NCBI GenBank assembly: GCA_021809565.1
Contig: JAJZKG010000024.1
Coordinates: forward strand, 1 to 7,455
Reading direction: 5' to 3'
Length of the DNA: 7,455 nt
Origin: a bacterium
Lineage (GTDB): Bacteria; Patescibacteria; Dojkabacteria; JAKAPS01; JAJZLI01
A program made the translations under genes and the position numbers. Below, one piece after another: positions 1-5,279 of the stretch. The notes below the pieces were generated by a model. That model had not been told where the DNA came from. It saw nothing but the letters and a program-made list of their open reading frames with translations, and did no database searches. Position 1 is the first letter of the stretch. Each line of letters opens with the position of its first letter.

Positions 1-2
1 AA

Positions 3-419
3 AGACAAGTACAAGGAATAGATAAAATACTTCATCTAAAAAACGGCAAAACCATTAATATAGATGAAAAAATAGAAAGTATCAAATCTACCAATAATAT
101 TGTATTCGAAGACAAAACTGACATGGATAAAAATATAGATGGGTGGCTCAAAGAGGGTCAACTTACTGATTTTGTTGTATTTTATCAGGTTAAAATGAAA
201 AAAGTATATGTAATACCTTTTGCATTAATGCTTAAACAACATAAAGAATCAAGACTATATTGGGAATCTATGGGTAGAGAAAGAATAATCATGAATAAAA
301 CCAATCGTGGTTATTATAGAGGTAGAATTTTTATTGTTCCTAAAACAGAAGTGTTCGCATATCTTCAAAAATATAGTGATATAGAGGTCTCAGATTTTGA
401 ATTTGATTTCCCACTTTAG
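3..419 (+). CDS. PD-(D/E)XK-like nuclease, 3' part (5' end outside window)
   Basis: The frame is open back to the left edge, so the ATG at 123 is internal and the true start lies outside. The visible part is 138 residues. Early in it there is a G-I-D (Asp7 of the visible part), then a strand ending in Asp21-Glu22-Lys23 (a D/E-x-K triad), then V-F-E-D (Glu36). A G-W-L segment and a hydrophobic strand with D-F-V-V-F-Y follow, then a Y-V-I-P strand. This order of an Asp, a (D/E)xK strand and a following hydrophobic-acidic strand matches PD-(D/E)XK-fold nucleases, which are common in viral genomes for DNA processing or repair. The fold is inferred from motif order; substrate and exact role are unknown. 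A T-run at 425-429 just after the stop could help terminate the transcript. Confidence 0.6.
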   Translation, partial: RQVQGIDKILHLKNGKTINIDEKIESIKSTNNIVFEDKTDMDKNIDGWLKEGQLTDFVVFYQVKMKKVYVIPFALMLKQHKESRLYWESMGRERIIMNKTNRGYYRGRIFIVPKTEVFAYLQKYSDIEVSDFEFDFPL

Positions 420-426
420 ACACATT

Positions 427-432
427 TTTATA
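427..432 (+). promoter_or_regulatory. TATA-like box for the 453 gene
   Basis: TTTATA is centred about 23.5 nt upstream of the ATG at 453, in a 33-bp intergenic gap with no Shine-Dalgarno sequence. This is the spacing expected for an archaeal leaderless transcript. A perfect 10-bp palindrome, CATAATTATG (439-448), sits between box and start and could be a regulator site or chance in AT-rich DNA. Confidence 0.5.
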
Positions 433-452
433 CTTTAACATAATTATGATTT

Positions 453-704
453 ATGTACTCTGAATATCTTAAATCCTTAACAGGAAAACGGATAATGATA
501 CAAATAGCATCGGGTGAAGACGCATTAATATTTTATAAATGTAGGCTTGAGTATATTGATGAAAACGTATTTAGCATATCTGTTCCAAATACAGATAAAA
601 CTTATATATTTGCTACAAATGATATACAAATGATAGGCAGAGGAACGTTTGAAAAACCAACGATAACCAATAAAACTAAAGATAGTGTTACAGGATACTC
701 CTAA
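453..704 (+). CDS. Small beta-rich protein, possible Sm/LSm-like fold
   Basis: This 83-residue protein is not firmly recognised. A short N-terminal helix (residues 2-9) is followed by L-T-G-K-R-I-M-I-Q-I, a turn with G-E-D, a strand around K29-C-R-L-E-Y, then I-D-E-N-V-F-S-I-S-V and a final strand leading to N-D-I-Q-M-I-G. The pattern helix, 'l-x-G-k-x-v-x-v', 'v-x-x-d-x-i-x-l' and 'y-x-i-x-x-x-x-I-x-x-I' resembles Sm/LSm/Hfq small beta-barrels that bind RNA, but no diagnostic residues settle it. The last 20 or so residues look disordered. It has its own TATA-like box and converges with the phosphatase gene on the other strand, overlapping it by 17 bp. The coding call is firmer than the fold call. 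Confidence 0.6.
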   Translation: MYSEYLKSLTGKRIMIQIASGEDALIFYKCRLEYIDENVFSISVPNTDKTYIFATNDIQMIGRGTFEKPTITNKTKDSVTGYS

Positions 705-1221
705 GAATAATGCCTTTTTTTCTTAATATATCTACCCATTCATAATGTTCTAATATAAATGGTCTATTACCCTTAATTATACCATATGCTTCTCCCGTAT
801 TAAATCCTTTTTTTATTACTAACCAGCACATAATAGCAAAAGGGCTTCTATCTATACCCGCACTGCAATGTACTAAAGTAGCACCCTTATTATTGGCATT
901 ATCGATTTTATTAACTAAATCATTAATTAATAATTTTACTTCTTTATCCGTACCTTTATATATCATTTGTAACAGTGAAATAGCTTCTCTACCATCTGGT
1001 TCTTGGTCTACATCTTCCCCACGTACAGATATTTTAATACCTATGAAATTATTAGCATCCTCTGCACTGCCTACCCATATGTTTTCATATATATGTGTTG
1101 CTTTCATAATTACACTTCTTAATATAACAATTGGTCTGGTAAGAATGTATTTAATAGACCTATAGATTCCAATTTCTCTAAACACTCTTACCCTGTCAAT
1201 TGCAATTTTTCTTATTCGCAT
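688..1221 (-). CDS. Dual-specificity (DSP-type) protein phosphatase
   Basis: Residues 115-127 hold the cysteine phosphatase signature V-H-C-S-A-G-I-D-R-S-P, with catalytic Cys119, P-loop Arg125 and Ser126. The N-terminal part of the domain (I-Y-E-N-I-W-V-G-S-A-E-D-A, about 44-56) is the typical opening strand of DSP domains. An acidic stretch at 69-76 (E-D-V-D-Q-E-P-D) is where the general-acid Asp is expected. The family removes phosphate from Ser/Thr/Tyr or sometimes from RNA or lipids; the substrate here is unknown. The start at 1221 overlaps the stop of the upstream coiled-coil gene by 10 bp, which suggests translational coupling. It adds 38 mostly basic and hydrophobic residues before the DSP fold. 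Met39 (ATG at 1107) would give a 139-residue minimal DSP and is a realistic alternative. Confidence 0.85.
   Translation of the reverse strand: MRIRKIAIDRVRVFREIGIYRSIKYILTRPIVILRSVIMKATHIYENIWVGSAEDANNFIGIKISVRGEDVDQEPDGREAISLLQMIYKGTDKEVKLLINDLVNKIDNANNKGATLVHCSAGIDRSPFAIMCWLVIKKGFNTGEAYGIIKGNRPFILEHYEWVDILRKKGIILRSIL
715..721 (+). terminator. T-tract, possible terminator of the 453 gene
   Basis: A run of seven T followed by C and two more T lies 11 nt after the stop of the 453 gene on the plus strand, inside the 3' end of the convergent phosphatase gene. Archaeal termination often relies on U-tracts without a hairpin. The position fits, but the tract is also coding sequence for lysines on the minus strand, so this is tentative. 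Confidence 0.35.
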
Positions 1222-1565
1222 TTCCTTAAATACTCTAATTCATCGTGTTTTTCCTGCAAACCTTTTAGCTCTGACTTTAAGCGTTCTGCATTACCCATAA
1301 GAGATTCTATTCTATCTATTTTGCCATGTAATTCATGTATTTTGTCTTGCATAAAGCCTTTGGTATATTGGGTCGTTGGTGCAAAGTAATGTCCTCTTAC
1401 ACGATAATTATAATCTAAATCTGCGTTTGTCTTTTTGACATAAAGATATTTCCCCAAATCTTCAAGAATAAGATTCATCAAATGTTCATTATCCTTAATC
1501 AATTGTTCACATTCTGTAAGATATTGTTTTTTCTCATCAATTTTTATTCTATAAGGGTTTATCAT
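1212..1565 (-). CDS. Coiled-coil protein of unknown function
   Basis: This 117-residue charged protein is not recognised. Residues about 8-38 and 74-115 are long helices rich in Glu, Lys and Leu with heptad-like spacing; the second reads as a coiled coil (for example I-D-R-I-E-S-L, then L-K-S-E-L-K-G-L-Q-E-K). Between them lies an aromatic segment (Y-N-Y-R-V-R-G-H-Y-F) of about 20 residues. The helix-loop-helix layout suggests an antiparallel hairpin or an oligomerising adaptor. There is no membrane segment or signal peptide. A GAGGT Shine-Dalgarno sits 6 nt before the ATG. It is the first gene of a two-gene unit with the phosphatase (10-bp overlap), so the two products may act together. No function is assigned. 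Confidence 0.7.
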   Translation of the reverse strand: MINPYRIKIDEKKQYLTECEQLIKDNEHLMNLILEDLGKYLYVKKTNADLDYNYRVRGHYFAPTTQYTKGFMQDKIHELHGKIDRIESLMGNAERLKSELKGLQEKHDELEYLRKCE

Positions 1566-1571
1566 TTTATT

Positions 1572-1576
1572 ACCTC
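1572..1576 (-). promoter_or_regulatory. Shine-Dalgarno GAGGT of the coiled-coil gene
   Basis: GAGGT on the minus strand, 6 nt before the ATG at 1565, is the clearest ribosome binding site seen in the window and supports that start. It overlaps a minimal ATG-AGG-TAA reading frame starting at 1578. Confidence 0.6.
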
Positions 1577-1598
1577 ATACCTAAATACCCTAAGATTA

Positions 1599-1604
1599 TT
1601 TAAA
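1599..1604. promoter_or_regulatory. TATA-like TTTAAA in the 1566-1624 divergent promoter
   Basis: The palindromic TTTAAA is centred 23.5 nt before the rightward ATG at 1625, matching leaderless transcription of the membrane-protein gene, which has no Shine-Dalgarno. It also lies about 36 nt before the leftward ATG at 1565, which would give that gene a leader of about 11 nt carrying its GAGGT. One element may serve both directions; separate boxes are possible in such AT-rich DNA. Confidence 0.45.
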
Positions 1605-1624
1605 CTTTATTATAATGTAGCTTT

Positions 1625-1915
1625 ATGGCTGTTCCTATTATAAACAAAGATTTTATTAATTCGTTATCAGCATTAAAAGACCCTGAAATTGCTGACTCTT
1701 GGGATGATTTCGTTAAATTTGTTAAAGATTTCAGAACACATATGTTTTTCGGGGGAGTTGCCGTAACAGGAGTAGGTTTATTTACTGCAATATATGCTAT
1801 GGCAAACTTGAAAGATAATAAGCATTTATTACCTATAGGAATAGCAGGCATAGTTGTTACTTTACTTGGCACTGGAATGACTGTAGATATGGCATCACAT
1901 TTATATTATGGATGA
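1625..1915 (+). CDS. Small two-helix membrane protein, candidate virion protein
   Basis: This protein has 96 residues. Residues 1-39 are amphipathic and charged (W26-D-D-F, K-F-V-K-D-F-R). Two hydrophobic segments follow, about 40-60 (G- and V-rich, F-F-G-G-V-A-V) and 69-90 (I-G-I-A-G-I-V-V-T-L-L-G-T-G), joined by a short charged loop (N-L-K-D-N-K-H). There is no cleavable signal. Small proteins with two glycine-rich helices are the form of spindle-shaped-virus coat proteins, but also of many viral membrane proteins, so a virion role is inference. The start has a TATA-like box 23.5 nt upstream and no Shine-Dalgarno. Its stop overlaps the next gene by 8 bp, which suggests co-transcription. Confidence 0.75.
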   Translation: MAVPIINKDFINSLSALKDPEIADSWDDFVKFVKDFRTHMFFGGVAVTGVGLFTAIYAMANLKDNKHLLPIGIAGIVVTLLGTGMTVDMASHLYYG

Positions 1916-2345
1916 TAAAATGATAATAGATATAAGAGAAAATTTTGTTGAGATACAATATGATAATGTCCTTATGATAGTTAAGGAAACACCAAGACGG
2001 TACTTTGTATATTTTAATGGAAAATATGATTTACACCCGCATATAGAAATAAGATTTAAAAATCTTGATACAAACAAAAATCGCTGGTTCATTACTCCGA
2101 TAATACTTAATATGAAAAATACAATAGAAAAAATATTAGATATGCTACAAATGTTTTTCTGTGCAGATTCTAAAGCCTCAATTTACTCACTAAATAATAT
2201 ATATGACAACAGTTTAATATCTGAAAGAACATATACACGAATAGAGGCAGGCGATTTTAACGATGTTCTTGATTGTCAAAAAATAAAAGGATTAAAACAT
2301 GTATTTTTATTAAACAAAAGAAATACTGGAATTGAGTTACTTTAA
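1908..2345 (+). CDS. Unknown 145-residue protein
   Basis: No family is recognised. The first 65 residues are rich in alternating hydrophobic strands (F-V-E-I-Q-Y, L-M-I-V-K, R-Y-F-V-Y-F, I-E-I-R-F) and look like a beta sheet. Residues about 66-90 form a helix (M-K-N-T-I-E-K-I-L-D-M-L-Q-M-F-F), and the rest is mixed and polar. There are no membrane segments or cysteine clusters. The ATG at 1908 overlaps the preceding gene by 8 bp; a second ATG at 1920 is possible and would leave a 4-nt gap. It lacks its own promoter, so it is probably co-expressed with the two-helix membrane protein. Its stop TAA shares the TTAA palindrome (2342-2345) with the stop of the convergent helicase gene. Confidence 0.7.
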   Translation: MDDKMIIDIRENFVEIQYDNVLMIVKETPRRYFVYFNGKYDLHPHIEIRFKNLDTNKNRWFITPIILNMKNTIEKILDMLQMFFCADSKASIYSLNNIYDNSLISERTYTRIEAGDFNDVLDCQKIKGLKHVFLLNKRNTGIELL

Positions 2346-4183
2346 TTTAACAATTTCTTTTCCAGTTGCTGACTGACACCTGTTAGTTTTACCTGTATCT
2401 CCTCACCTTTTTCATATACTGATATTACATGAATAGGATTCTTTGAATGACATACTCTTTTCTTTTTATATGTTATATTAAAATTACTGTCGGGTGAATT
2501 TATAGCAAAGGTACTTGCGGTTCTGAATGGACATTTTGGAAACAACTTAAGAAATTTCTGAAAACCAAGTTTAGTTATGTAAACTTCATCTGTTTTATTA
2601 TCTACCTCAAAGTCAAAGCTTTCTTTCAGGTATGTATTATTGCCAGCTTTATGGTCGTATACATTCTGCATTACAAACTGTCCAAATGCAACATACCAAT
2701 CATCATCGTCATATACTACCTTTCTAACAGGTTCAAAAGGACATTCAAGACCATTTCTCTTAAATACATTATTCATTATTTCCCTTATAAATAGTTGATA
2801 AGCATAAACATAGTCCTCATCATGTGTTACATTCTGTATAATTTTATCTGCAATTATATCTATAGGCATACCATCAATTTCTTTGAGAAACATATAGAGA
2901 AATCCATCTGGTAAATGTTCTTTAGCCTTTCTCCATTGTTGAATATTATTATCTGCATCATTAGCTATAATCTTAAAGAATCTTCTTTCAAGACCAGAAT
3001 CAATATATATAGTTTCATTAGCCGTAAAAATAGGTATAGATGTTAAAGTCCATTCGTTTAAACCACCAATAGGGCGACCTCTTGAATGTGTACCTTTTCC
3101 AGTTGCAAGATTTTTCATTGACCCATATATTCTTTGCATAGTAGGTTGTGTTATTTCATCAATCATAATTGGAAATATAGATTTTGAAAAATTTTCCCTG
3201 AAAGATGCTTTCGTAAATATGTCATCCTCTGATTTCTCTGCATCTGGATTATCGAAACCTTTTACTACAATAGTTTTTACCATACTTGATTTTCCTGCTC
3301 CACCTTTACCCAATGCAAGTGGTAGATACATAATCATTTCTTTCTGTCTTAGTTGAACATTAAGAGGAGTTATAGGCGTATATAGCATAAGAAAATTCAT
3401 AAGCTCTTTCTGTGTGGTAACTTTATACATATCTATTAGTGCCTGTAAAGCTTTTTTCTCGTCAAAGACTATTGGATAATTGATATGTACAATACCATCT
3501 ACCATAGATATTCTTGCATCTGTTGGTTTATCGAATTTTAGATATTTAGGTATAACATCATCAAAATACAATTTTATTGCGTAACAATCTTTTGCAGATA
3601 AATGGTATAAAGATTTTATTGTATCGATAGTCTGGGAAATCTCATTAATTCTATCTTTCTTATCTTTTCCTATACGATATGCAATATATGTAGTATCTCC
3701 ATCGTTATATGCGTATTTTACTCTTAATCGGATAGACAGTTTTAGTTTTGTATTTATTTGTGTCGATTCACCGTCTTCTGATTCAAACGTGGTTACTATT
3801 CTATCGTAAAATTTTCCATCGACTACCTGAATAAAGTACTCATTAAGGTAGGTAACATCTTTTTTGGTATTTACTGCTGTTCCTATACTTAATCTGTAAT
3901 CGCTGAATGTGTTAATTTTTAACGTAGCCAGTGGAGTAGCTTCAATAAAAGAAGTAAAATCTACATCTGATTCAAAATCTCTTAATGAAAGTCTTGGTAT
4001 AACTTCATGTCTGTAAAAAGTTTTATAATCGTTTTCTATATCAGGAAAACTTTCTTTCATTATAGATAAATATGTCTGTTCATCAACATTTTCCAGTATA
4101 AGTCTTGACGCTACAAATTTCAGTATGGAAGCGGTCTGATTCTGTTGACAATACTCTTTTTGTTCATTATTTAAATAGTCCAT
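2342..4183 (-). CDS. SF3 (D5-like) replicative helicase
   Basis: This 613-residue protein carries the superfamily 3 AAA+ motifs in order. The Walker A loop is at 292-300 (G-K-G-G-A-G-K-S-S, Lys298) and Walker B is F-P-I-M-I-D-E with Asp342-Glu343. The B' region is around 357-370 (T-G-K-G-T-H-S-R-G-R), the sensor Asn is Asn389 (I-F-T-A-N-E), and the arginine fingers are Arg400-Arg401 (G-L-E-R-R-F-F). Such proteins form hexamers that unwind DNA at viral replication forks. The 290 N-terminal residues have a helical start (1-65) and a beta-rich middle (85-170), with no archaeo-eukaryotic primase motif I can see. About 190 C-terminal residues may include a winged-helix DNA-binding part. The ATG at 4183 has a TATA-like box 24.5 nt upstream, supporting a leaderless start. 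It presumably works with the polymerase at 5977. Confidence 0.9.
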   Translation of the reverse strand: MDYLNNEQKEYCQQNQTASILKFVASRLILENVDEQTYLSIMKESFPDIENDYKTFYRHEVIPRLSLRDFESDVDFTSFIEATPLATLKINTFSDYRLSIGTAVNTKKDVTYLNEYFIQVVDGKFYDRIVTTFESEDGESTQINTKLKLSIRLRVKYAYNDGDTTYIAYRIGKDKKDRINEISQTIDTIKSLYHLSAKDCYAIKLYFDDVIPKYLKFDKPTDARISMVDGIVHINYPIVFDEKKALQALIDMYKVTTQKELMNFLMLYTPITPLNVQLRQKEMIMYLPLALGKGGAGKSSMVKTIVVKGFDNPDAEKSEDDIFTKASFRENFSKSIFPIMIDEITQPTMQRIYGSMKNLATGKGTHSRGRPIGGLNEWTLTSIPIFTANETIYIDSGLERRFFKIIANDADNNIQQWRKAKEHLPDGFLYMFLKEIDGMPIDIIADKIIQNVTHDEDYVYAYQLFIREIMNNVFKRNGLECPFEPVRKVVYDDDDWYVAFGQFVMQNVYDHKAGNNTYLKESFDFEVDNKTDEVYITKLGFQKFLKLFPKCPFRTASTFAINSPDSNFNITYKKKRVCHSKNPIHVISVYEKGEEIQVKLTGVSQQLEKKLLN

Positions 4184-4204
4184 ATCCCCATATTCGGTAA
4201 TCAG

Positions 4205-4210
4205 ATATAA
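4205..4210 (-). promoter_or_regulatory. TATA-like box of the helicase gene
   Basis: TTATAT on the minus strand is centred 24.5 nt before the helicase ATG at 4183 in the 116-bp divergent region 4184-4299. No convincing Shine-Dalgarno is present, so a leaderless transcript is likely. Confidence 0.45.
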
Positions 4211-4251
4211 GAGTTACGATTTTGATTATGTGACACAAAAATATAATAATT

Positions 4252-4276
4252 TATATAAAAACCGAAGGGTTTATAT
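4252..4276. repeat. Imperfect inverted repeat over a promoter
   Basis: The left arm TATATAAAAACC (4252-4263) and right arm GGGTTTATATA (4267-4277) pair with one gap and one mismatch around a GAA centre. The right arm contains the TATA-like box of the gene at 4300, so this could be a repressor site. AT-richness makes chance pairing of the outer arms easy; the CC/GG core is the more telling part. Confidence 0.4.
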
Positions 4277-4278
4277 AT
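4270..4278 (+). promoter_or_regulatory. TATA-like box of the 4300 gene
   Basis: TTTATATAT is centred 26 nt before the ATG at 4300, preceded by a purine-rich stretch (CGAAGGG) in the place of the archaeal BRE. No Shine-Dalgarno is seen. This is one of the cleanest leaderless promoter arrangements in the window. Confidence 0.6.
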
Positions 4279-4299
4279 TGCTAATTAATATACTTTATA

Positions 4300-4530
4300 A
4301 TGGATAGAAACCTGAAAACTGAATCTATTGAGCTATGTAAAAATATATTAGAAGGTCATAGCTATTCGTTTCATATGTTCCGAAAAATATTTCAGAGTAA
4401 AATTGATAACGATGATACAATGATAGATTTTTGGTATGATATCGGCAATTTTAAAAATATGCGACTTTATAAATATTTAACAGAATTAGGATACAGAAAA
4501 CAGGGAACTATATTATATAGAAAAACATAA
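4300..4530 (+). CDS. Small basic protein, possible winged-helix regulator
   Basis: This 76-residue protein is not assigned to a family. It is helical at 5-34, then has a short aromatic turn (F-W-Y-D-I-G). It ends with a basic helix (M-R-L-Y-K-Y-L-T-E-L-G-Y, about 54-65) followed by R-K-Q-G-T-I-L-Y-R-K. The last part looks like a recognition helix plus a beta wing, as in small winged-helix DNA-binding proteins, but this is a weak structural guess. It has a clear TATA-like box at -26 embedded in an imperfect inverted repeat, which would suit autoregulation. It lies 23 nt before the SprT-like gene on the same strand, and its stop codon is inside a perfect inverted repeat. Confidence 0.65.
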   Translation: MDRNLKTESIELCKNILEGHSYSFHMFRKIFQSKIDNDDTMIDFWYDIGNFKNMRLYKYLTELGYRKQGTILYRKT

Positions 4531-4556
4531 ATAGTCTATAAAGATAACTATTTATG
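4526..4556. repeat. Perfect 10-bp inverted repeat at the SprT-like gene start
   Basis: CATAAATAGT (4526-4535) and ACTATTTATG (4547-4556) are exact reverse complements with an 11-nt spacer. The left arm contains the stop codon of the 4300 gene and a TATA-like CATAAATA about 24 nt before the next start. The right arm ends with the SprT-like ATG (4554-4556). It could be an operator for a dimeric regulator or, in a read-through mRNA, a hairpin that hides the start codon. Confidence 0.6.
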
Positions 4557-5081
4557 AAAGAAGATGTTTTAACTCAATCACCGCTATTACCAAAATTAAT
4601 AAAAATAGCAGAACAAAAGATAAGAAATGCATCTTTTATACTGGAACATAAACCAATGGAAGAGGCTCTTATTATATTAAAAGAAGCAATTTTTGAGGAT
4701 GGAGACGCATATAATAACACAAGATATGCTGATGCAAATGATGAAATAATAAGATTGTTTAGACCATTTATATTTTTATCACCATTGGAACAGGTTGCCA
4801 CATTAATTCATGAATTTGTTCATGCTTATCAACAAATAGCACATCTTGGTGGTAACCATGACAAACATTTTCTTGGAATATATAGGAATATTATAAAAAT
4901 AAGTTATCCGCATTTAACAGTAGGAACATATCATCATCATAACGCAGGTGGATTAAGATATCTACTTCACAGTAATAATAGTATTGCAACCTTTGCAGTA
5001 TTATGTCCTATGTGTAAAAAAATACCTATACTTACCAGAGAGTATATGGTCTGTGATAAGTGTGGACATATATTTGATTAA
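4554..5081 (+). CDS. SprT-like zinc metallopeptidase with C-terminal zinc ribbon
   Basis: This 175-residue protein has the zinc peptidase motif H-E-F-V-H at His86-Glu87-x-x-His90, within L-I-H-E-F-V-H-A-Y. A downstream G-N-H-D-K-H-F (101-106) supplies the likely third ligand, His102. The C-terminus carries four cysteines as C-P-M-C (151, 154) and C-D-K-C (167, 170), a zinc ribbon. This peptidase-plus-ribbon order is the SprT/Spartan layout, whose known members digest proteins crosslinked to DNA; a role in replication or repair here is inferred. An unusual H-H-H run sits at 127-129. The N-terminal 60 residues are helical and may be specific to this lineage. No Shine-Dalgarno precedes the ATG. 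The stop directly abuts that of the convergent cassette gene (0 bp gap), and a short T-run (5087-5091) follows. Confidence 0.85.
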   Translation: MKEDVLTQSPLLPKLIKIAEQKIRNASFILEHKPMEEALIILKEAIFEDGDAYNNTRYADANDEIIRLFRPFIFLSPLEQVATLIHEFVHAYQQIAHLGGNHDKHFLGIYRNIIKISYPHLTVGTYHHHNAGGLRYLLHSNNSIATFAVLCPMCKKIPILTREYMVCDKCGHIFD

Positions 5082-5279
5082 CTATATTTTTGCATGAATT
5101 GCAGATGCATATTCAGAACCAAATGCTAATATGGCTAACGGGATAGCTGGAATAGGTTTTCCTACACCAATAGCTATAACAGATGATATTCCAAAAATAA
5201 TTCCAATTCCTGCAAATACTTTCGATACTGTACTTTCTGATACCATAATACTATAACGAATAATTATATAAAAAATCAT
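5082..5279 (-). CDS. Tiny two-helix membrane protein, candidate coat protein
   Basis: This 65-residue protein is the last gene of the leftward cassette. After a polar S-E-S-T-V-S-K (13-20) there are two hydrophobic segments, about 20-40 (G-I-G-I-I-F-G-I-S-S-V) and 42-54 (P-I-P-A-I-P-L-A-I-L-A-F), split by G-K-P. The ATG at 5279 overlaps the upstream stop as ATGA. Met12 (ATG at 5246) has a TATA-like box centred 22.5 nt upstream and could be a separate leaderless start giving 54 residues. The glycine- and alanine-rich two-helix form resembles coat proteins of spindle-shaped archaeal viruses, but this is a similarity of type, not a family match. Function is unproven. Confidence 0.65.
   Translation of the reverse strand: MIFYIIIRYSIMVSESTVSKVFAGIGIIFGISSVIAIGVGKPIPAIPLAILAFGSEYASAIHAKI
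5265..5272 (-). promoter_or_regulatory. Possible internal promoter of the last cassette gene
   Basis: TTTATATA on the minus strand is centred 22.5 nt before the internal ATG at 5246 and lies inside the 5' end of the 5279 reading frame. If active, it would give extra, leaderless expression of the 54-residue form only. Confidence 0.35.

Noticed and set aside
893..1165. Plus-strand open frame of 90 codons
   Set aside because: It lies wholly antisense to the phosphatase gene, whose active-site motif proves the minus strand; its product has no recognisable features.
1600..2092. Two minus-strand open frames (1600-1872 and 1901-2092)
   Set aside because: Both are antisense to the two-helix membrane protein and the 1908 gene, which have a promoter, overlapping coupling and sensible composition.
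4574..4801. Minus-strand open frame of 75 codons
   Set aside because: It is antisense to the SprT-like gene, whose HExxH and zinc ribbon are clear.
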